This document shows, one piece after another, positions 62,286 through 64,000 of a stretch of DNA of 64,000 nt. The position numbers were made by a program, and so were the translations under genes. The notes under the pieces are model-generated. The model did not search any database and was not told the origin of the DNA. It saw nothing but the letters and a program-made list of their open reading frames with translations. Origin of the DNA: Dysgonomonas sp. HDW5A (GTDB lineage Bacteria > Bacteroidota > Bacteroidia > Bacteroidales > Dysgonomonadaceae); contig NZ_CP049857.1 in the NCBI RefSeq assembly GCF_011299555.1, positions 434,001 through 498,000 on the forward strand, written 5' to 3'. Numbering within the stretch: position 1 is the stretch's first letter; every line of letters begins with the position of its first letter.

Positions 62286-63551
62286 TCAAGTAAAATCTAG
62301 AATTGTAAAAAATACATTCTTATCGGGATAAGAGTATTCTATCTTAAATTTATTTTTATCACATATCGACTTTATAATACTCATTCCTAACCCGGTAGAG
62401 TCTCCTTTTCTGTTACTCACCATTCTTTCGAATAAGTTTGCAGATTTTCCTTCGATTATCTCGCAAGAGTTTTCGATTGTTAACCTTTGTGTATCTAAGC
62501 TAATCTTGATATATCCTCCCTGTATATTATGACGTATCGAATTACTAATTAGATTGGATATTAAGAATTCTGCAAGATGAGCATCCATGCGTAAAATACA
62601 ATCGGAGATATTTAAGGTTAACGTAATTTCTTTTGCTTCAATTAATTCAACAAGTCCTTCAATATAATTATTTATTATAACGGAAATATTTACTTCGTTA
62701 ACTTCCTGGAATTGATCATTACGAATCTTCGTTAATAACAAAAGTGATTTGTTTAGTTTTGACAAACGTAAAACGGCCTTTGATATAGTATTGAGAGATA
62801 ATGAAGCATCTTTATCATCAAATGTTCTTTGTTTTAAAATTTCTAATTTCGATTGTACTATAGCTAATGGGGTCTGCATCTCATGAGAAATATCTTCCGA
62901 AAAGTTTTTCATATTTTCATAATCAGCGTTTATTTTACGAACCATCTTGTTTAAGACATTATTGAGGTCATCGAACTCTTTAATACCCGAATCATTGAGA
63001 TTAAGCTCCTCTCCTATTCCCAAATCATAATCCTGTAATTTATTCATCGTATTATAGAAGGGGGACCATGCCTTCCTTTTCAGGTAAAAATCTATTAAAT
63101 AGATAAATATACCGAACAACACAAATATTAGGATAAGTAATCCGACAATAATATATAATAAATCATCAAGCACTATTGTAGGCTGATTCAAGGTAATAAG
63201 ATGCTGTTGTTGCTTATACTCTACAACAAAATAAAGTTGACGATAAGGTTGAAAATCGCCTGTAGCCTCGCTATATAACAAAGTATCTTTAAGACCTAAA
63301 GTATAATTATCTGAGTTATTTATCAGTCTTTCTTCTATGCGGTTAGGCTGAAATACCGATGATGTTATAATCGTTAGCGTATCATTTAACTTTACATAGT
63401 TTTCTACTCGATCTTTATATTCATAAAGAATCTGATCGGTAGATTGGTGTATAAATGTATTGAAGATAAAGAATGTAGATACACACCCCAATACTATGAT
63501 AAAAAGTAAGGTAAGTAATAAATAACGTCTTATGACATGGAATAGGCTCAT
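62286..63551 (-). CDS. Sensor histidine kinase
   Basis: Inner-membrane sensor of a two-component system, 421 residues. Two membrane helices (about 10-32 and 130-155) enclose a periplasmic domain of about 100 residues. The phosphoacceptor helix is NFSEDISHEMQTPLAIVQSK (His in SHEMQTPL). The ATPase domain has ISNLISNSIRHN (N box), then NRKGDSTGLGMSIIKSI (G boxes). The ATG at 63551 sits 1 base after the response regulator stop codon, the classical coupled arrangement; the longer frame reads back into the regulator gene. Confidence 0.94.
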   Translation of the reverse strand: MSLFHVIRRYLLLTLLFIIVLGCVSTFFIFNTFIHQSTDQILYEYKDRVENYVKLNDTLTIITSSVFQPNRIEERLINNSDNYTLGLKDTLLYSEATGDFQPYRQLYFVVEYKQQQHLITLNQPTIVLDDLLYIIVGLLILIFVLFGIFIYLIDFYLKRKAWSPFYNTMNKLQDYDLGIGEELNLNDSGIKEFDDLNNVLNKMVRKINADYENMKNFSEDISHEMQTPLAIVQSKLEILKQRTFDDKDASLSLNTISKAVLRLSKLNKSLLLLTKIRNDQFQEVNEVNISVIINNYIEGLVELIEAKEITLTLNISDCILRMDAHLAEFLISNLISNSIRHNIQGGYIKISLDTQRLTIENSCEIIEGKSANLFERMVSNRKGDSTGLGMSIIKSICDKNKFKIEYSYPDKNVFFTILDFT

Positions 63552-63552
63552 T

Positions 63553-64000
63553 TCATTTATCTTCGAATTGATAACCGACACCATACGCTGTATGGATATA
63601 ATCTTTGCAACCTGCATCAATAAGCTTCTTACGAAGGTTTTTGATGTGCGTATATATAAAATCAAAAGAGTCGGCTACAAGGCTCATATTATCACCCCAC
63701 AAATGTTCGGCTATTGCTTCTTTGTCCAATACTTTCGACTTATTGGTAATGAAAAACAAAAGTAAATCGTACTCTTTACGGGTTAGGGTAACTTCTTTAT
63801 CGTTAACAAATACTTTCCGACTATCAAATGAAATTTTTATTTCATTAAAGTCCAGCACATTCCCACCCTTAAAACTCCGTCTTCTTATTATTGATTTTAT
63901 ACGTGCATTCAGTTCCGAAAGATGAAAGGGTTTTGTTAGATAGTCGTCCGCACCTATATCTAAGCCTGTTAATTTATCATCAAGGGAATCCTTTGCGGAA
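63553..64000 (-). CDS. OmpR-family response regulator, 3' part (cut by window edge)
   Basis: C-terminal 148 codons of a response regulator whose start lies beyond the right edge. The end of the receiver domain is seen as DIGADDYLTKPFHLSELNAR with the conserved Lys of KPF. A winged-helix DNA-binding domain follows (KEVTLTRKEYDLLLFFITNK, LWGDN, then DFIYTHIKNLRKKL and YGVGYQFEDK). The stop codon is directly followed by the histidine kinase ATG, so the pair is cotranscribed, regulator first. Confidence 0.93.
   Translation of the reverse strand, partial: SAKDSLDDKLTGLDIGADDYLTKPFHLSELNARIKSIIRRRSFKGGNVLDFNEIKISFDSRKVFVNDKEVTLTRKEYDLLLFFITNKSKVLDKEAIAEHLWGDNMSLVADSFDFIYTHIKNLRKKLIDAGCKDYIHTAYGVGYQFEDK

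Overview
The window is chromosomal DNA of an AT-rich member of the Bacteroidota, most likely order Bacteroidales and close to Dysgonomonas (genus by impression of gene content and protein style, not by a search). Support comes from promoters of the Bacteroidota type (TAnnTTTG at -7, often with TTTG or ATTG about 18-20 bases upstream), starts without Shine-Dalgarno sequences, a GldD lipoprotein next to ssb, PepSY-like periplasmic proteins beside a two-component system, ZapA/RNase Y, MutS2, and an archaeal/eukaryote-type ProRS. I see no rRNA, tRNA, CRISPR array, insertion sequence or prophage; it is mostly a housekeeping region with small accessory genes.

Layout. 0-9 kb: a metal/thiol-type AraC regulator, then minus-strand genes for an SDR-like protein, a GltD-type oxidoreductase, a cyclophilin, a DUF937-like protein, and carA-carB, with a possible attenuator in the carA leader. 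9-21 kb: two unknown small proteins, a 57-residue YjzC-like protein, glutathione peroxidase, MutS2, a membrane EEP-family protein, TPR and PH-like proteins, a DUF349 protein, flavodoxin, a thioesterase, and DUF721-RecF. 21-30 kb: an orphan HsdR-N-like nuclease, an SGNH-like secreted protein, an APC permease, an orphan Fpg-type zinc finger, a carboxyltransferase whose biotinyl domain has lost its lysine, ExbD, GldD, SSB and MscS. 30-40 kb: ferritin, TPM and LemA proteins, DnaA, MCE protein, cell-wall amidase, D-lactate dehydrogenase, RNase Y, ZapA and its coiled-coil partner. 40-50 kb: RlpA, a Ca2+ P-type ATPase with an unusual insertion, a nitrogen cluster (putative porin, P-II, AmtB), ProRS, an Eis-like acetyltransferase. 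50-64 kb: a secreted EEP protein, threonine deaminase, a tandem pair of unknown TPR-like paralogues in an operon with rarA, a COG2509 flavoprotein, YhcH, ManA, ferrochelatase, two PepSY-like proteins and a convergent RR-HK pair cut by the right edge.

The most notable non-coding signal is a family of 15-bp palindromes (AAGGTCnnnGACCTT and variants) at nine intergenic places, most of them starting within 0-16 bases of a stop codon. Other palindromes are a second 15-bp type (AAAGCCTnAGGCTTT, two copies), mosaic elements with TGTAGGGG ends, and a perfect 52-bp palindrome at 44157-44208. Protein-level points worth a second look are the non-biotinylatable biotinyl domain, the HMA-AraC fusion, the orphan Fpg zinc finger, and the paralogue pair linked to rarA.
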